Assembly (NCBI GenBank): GCA_963693315.1
Contig: OY856188.1
Span: 157,374,018 to 157,438,017, forward strand
DNA: 64,000 nt
Direction of reading: 5' to 3'
DNA from: Diogma glabrata
Taxonomy: Eukaryota > Arthropoda > Insecta > Diptera > Cylindrotomidae
The notes below the pieces were generated by a model. It ran no database searches and was not told where the DNA came from. It saw only the letters and a program-made list of their open reading frames with translations. Made by a program: the position numbers and the translations under genes. How positions within the stretch are numbered: the first letter of the stretch is position 1; each line of letters starts with the position of its first letter. Below, piece after piece: positions 60,846 to 64,000 of this stretch.

Positions 60846-62784
60846 CTTTCTTTCCATCAGCGGACTCCCATTTTCTTTTAAGTATCCCGTTGTCCATAAA
60901 TAGTGAGTCCCATTGCGCCCAGTAGCATTTCACCTCCGTACTTAAAGGTGCGACCTCTTTCCACTCCGGTCGCCTTCCCTCAGTTTTCCATTTCAATAGT
61001 GGAGCCATAGCTGGATCCTTTAGCTGCTCTCTTTTAAATGCTTCGGTACACCAGTCTTCAGGAGTTTGGAACTTAATTTGCTTCACTGTCATTGCCTCTT
61101 TTCTTTCAGTCCTGCTACATGACTTGCGCTCTTCAACACAGGGTCTTTTTGAAAGATCTTCAGTGTTACAATGTATCCTTCTCTTTCGGTGTTCAACGCG
61201 GCAATCTTCTTCCTTTTTGACATTTGCCTCCTTTCTCTCAGTCCTGCTATATGACTTCCGCTCCTCAACACAGGGTCTTCTTGAAAGATCTTCAGCGTTA
61301 CAATGTATCCTTCTCTTCCGGTGTTCGACGCGGCAATCTCCTTCCTTTTTGACATCCACTTGCTTGTTTGAAAGGTTCATCAACCGGCCTGGAACTACTC
61401 CTTCTTTTGCGGCTACTCGTGTTTTGCATTCTTGTCTGATGTGCCCTAACTGCCCACAATTCCAGCATCTTACTCTGCTAGATCTCCTTCGTTGATTTCG
61501 TTCAGGCTTATCTACCAACTTTTTGACATGCATGATCACTTCATCAAGCGCTGCTTTTAGTGGCTCTTCAGAAACTTCCGTCTTACGTACTCTATCTACG
61601 GCAAGCGCTCTTTTTCCAGCTTCCATTTGTAGGGCTAATGCTAAGACTTCCGCAGGTACTTTCTTTCCGCCTAGATACAGCTGATTTCTCATTTGCACAT
61701 CTCGAAGAGCATTGATAAATGTATCAGCTGCCAGTTCGTCTCGATGTTCAGCGTTATAATTCGGATATGATAGATTAACCAGTCTCACAATGTCAGCCTC
61801 TAACTGTTGCAAAGTTTCGCTGACTCCTTGTTTTCGTGTCTTGAGCTGCATGCGATGGAGAGCTTGCATATGACTTTCCCCATATCTTACTTCTAAGGCC
61901 TCTATTAGCTTGTTGTAATCACGCTCTGTCGCTGATAGTGTCTGCAAAACTTCAGCAGCAGGTCCCTTCAATGCCAATATAAGCGCATTTGCTTTTTGCT
62001 GGTGATCAACCCCAGTTGTTGCAATCTCAAATTGCATCTTAAATATCTGATACGATGTAGATCCATCAAATGCGGGTGTTTTCACTCTAGCTGGAGCTGA
62101 AGCAGTTGATGGATTGATCATGTTACCTGACTTCACTTGTGCTATTTCTTGGCGGAACTCACTCGAAAGTTGGCGGAATTCACTCAAAAGTTTGCGTAAT
62201 TTCTCTTGTTCTTCGGTAACTGTCCGCAGCTCCCTTTCCATGTTGTTGATTTTAACCTCCGCACTGGATATACGTGACTCGATTACTTCACGTAGTTGTT
62301 GTTGATCTAATTTTTGTTCCGCTGCCAGTTCCTCTTGTCGGGCTTTTTGTTCTGCTGCCAGTTTCTCTTGTCGGGCCATCATAACAGAAAGTTGTTGTTG
62401 TTGGTTGTTTCCTTGTTTGGCCATCATATCAGCAAATTGTTGTTGTTGCTCTACTTTTTGTTCTGCTGCCTGTTTCTCTTGTCGGGCCATCAGATCAGCA
62501 AGTTGTTGTTGTTGCTCTAATTTTTGTTCTGCCGCCAGTTTCTCTTGTCGGGCCATCATTTCTTTTATCAACACCATCATCGGATCAATTGCTGGGGCAT
62601 TCTGAGCTGGAGCTTCTTCCGACTCTACTTCTATGACCTCTGTGTTTTGGCCTGCTTCTTCTAAAACTTTACGCAGCCGGAATGCAAGTTCTGCCTTCGT
62701 TCCATGGATTGGAGCATTCCTTTTCTTCAACTCATCCTTCAGCTGGGTCTGGCTGAGATCACTAATATTTACTGTCTTGACCAT
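60754..62784 (-). CDS. Gypsy Gag fused to a remnant of RNase H end and pre-integrase linker
   Basis: The likely start is the ATG at 62784, the first after the primer site. The open frame extends upstream to 62853 only by entering the LTR. Residues 1-45 resemble a SAP domain (LSQTQLKDELKKRNAPIHG). About 75-210 is a glutamine/glutamate-rich coiled coil with repeats of MARQEKLAAEQK. Then come the retrotransposon Gag core (TPAFDGSTSYQIFKMQFE to about residue 400) and a CCHC zinc knuckle, CWNCGQLGHIRQEC. Next comes HRKRRIHCNAEDLSRRPC, the motif that ends RNase H in gypsy Pol. Protease, reverse transcriptase and RNase H core are therefore missing. The RNase H-end segment is tandemly duplicated (about 133 bp, 61100-61365). 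The frame ends out of phase with integrase. Confidence 0.85.
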   Translation of the reverse strand: MVKTVNISDLSQTQLKDELKKRNAPIHGTKAELAFRLRKVLEEAGQNTEVIEVESEEAPAQNAPAIDPMMVLIKEMMARQEKLAAEQKLEQQQQLADLMARQEKQAAEQKVEQQQQFADMMAKQGNNQQQQLSVMMARQEKLAAEQKARQEELAAEQKLDQQQLREVIESRISSAEVKINNMERELRTVTEEQEKLRKLLSEFRQLSSEFRQEIAQVKSGNMINPSTASAPARVKTPAFDGSTSYQIFKMQFEIATTGVDHQQKANALILALKGPAAEVLQTLSATERDYNKLIEALEVRYGESHMQALHRMQLKTRKQGVSETLQQLEADIVRLVNLSYPNYNAEHRDELAADTFINALRDVQMRNQLYLGGKKVPAEVLALALQMEAGKRALAVDRVRKTEVSEEPLKAALDEVIMHVKKLVDKPERNQRRRSSRVRCWNCGQLGHIRQECKTRVAAKEGVVPGRLMNLSNKQVDVKKEGDCRVEHRKRRIHCNAEDLSRRPCVEERKSYSRTERKEANVKKEEDCRVEHRKRRIHCNTEDLSKRPCVEERKSCSRTERKEAMTVKQIKFQTPEDWCTEAFKREQLKDPAMAPLLKWKTEGRRPEWKEVAPLSTEVKCYWAQWDSLFMDNGILKRKWESADGKKVLEQLVLPSRSGRGTGKAAWKYFWRTPGSQ

Positions 62785-62796
62785 TGTTTCAATAAT

Positions 62797-62812
62797 CCCA
62801 CTTCTGACACCA
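62797..62812 (-). other. Primer binding site for tRNA-Leu
   Basis: The minus strand reads tggtgtcagaagtggg one base after the 5' LTR. It is complementary to the 3' end of an insect tRNA-Leu, including the CCA. The tRNA identity is from general knowledge of the Drosophila tRNA-Leu(CAG) 3' end. Confidence 0.8.
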
Positions 62813-62813
62813 C

Positions 62814-63848
<1,035 letters not shown>

Positions 63849-64000
63849 GATATGAGATATAACGAAAACGACCGGCACTCTCACGGTCGCATTTGTTGAG
63901 GTAGATCAAAAAAATTTTCTGCAAATGTGTGTTCTATTAATATCTCACGAGCTCGTGAATCAGCAAAATCCGACACGTGGTTAAGGAACTAGAGCCTTTT

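Overview
This is an AT-rich eukaryotic window made almost entirely of transposable elements, tandem repeats and their remains. I recognise no host gene, rRNA or complete tRNA. The content points to an arthropod, most likely an insect: RTE-type LINEs of the 'craniofacial development protein 2-like' kind, a CR1/Jockey-like LINE, several hAT families, a gypsy-type LTR element with a tRNA-Leu primer site, long (TA)n arrays and foldback elements. I cannot name the species.

Layout. 1-882: 3' part of a decayed hAT. 2336-4240 and 10293-11907: two inverted copies of an unidentified AT-rich repeat. 4371-8073: a decayed hAT with 8-bp target duplication (TSD) gtatagat, carrying a secondary insertion. 13017-16625: another hAT with TSD ttgttgac. 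17185-18370: a CR1/Jockey-like LINE fragment. 19188-33223: a large imperfect palindrome with arms of about 4.1 kb. Its left arm carries a full-length, ORF-intact RTE element (22601-26030). The matching empty site is preserved in the right arm. A 1386-bp foldback element sits near the centre. The right arm ends inside an older RTE copy (33012-33684), and a longer CR1/Jockey-like LINE follows (34012-36640). 38870-42715: a 285-bp-period tandem array split by a 2011-bp non-autonomous hAT with TSD ttcgacac. 44352-45570: a palindromic element between two (TA)n arrays. 46040-50222: two decayed RTE copies with divergent 5' ends. 52820-56665: a second copy of the 4371-8073 hAT, itself interrupted. 58981-63490: a gypsy-type element on the minus strand that keeps LTRs, gag and integrase but lacks protease, reverse transcriptase and most of RNase H.

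How the parts relate. Only the RTE protein at 22977-26006 looks potentially functional: its endonuclease and reverse-transcriptase motifs are present in one uninterrupted frame. It could act in trans on short RTE copies such as the 151-bp piece at 49714-49864, which has the same 3' end and (AG)n tail. The gypsy derivative would need reverse transcriptase from a relative. Non-autonomous hATs would need transposase from elsewhere, because every hAT coding region here is broken.

The most unusual signals are the giant palindrome with its built-in empty site, the gag-integrase gypsy derivative with two internal tandem duplications, and the palindromic elements seated in (TA)n. All coordinates come from reading the sequence by eye, so repeat boundaries without an exact TSD may be off by some tens of bases.
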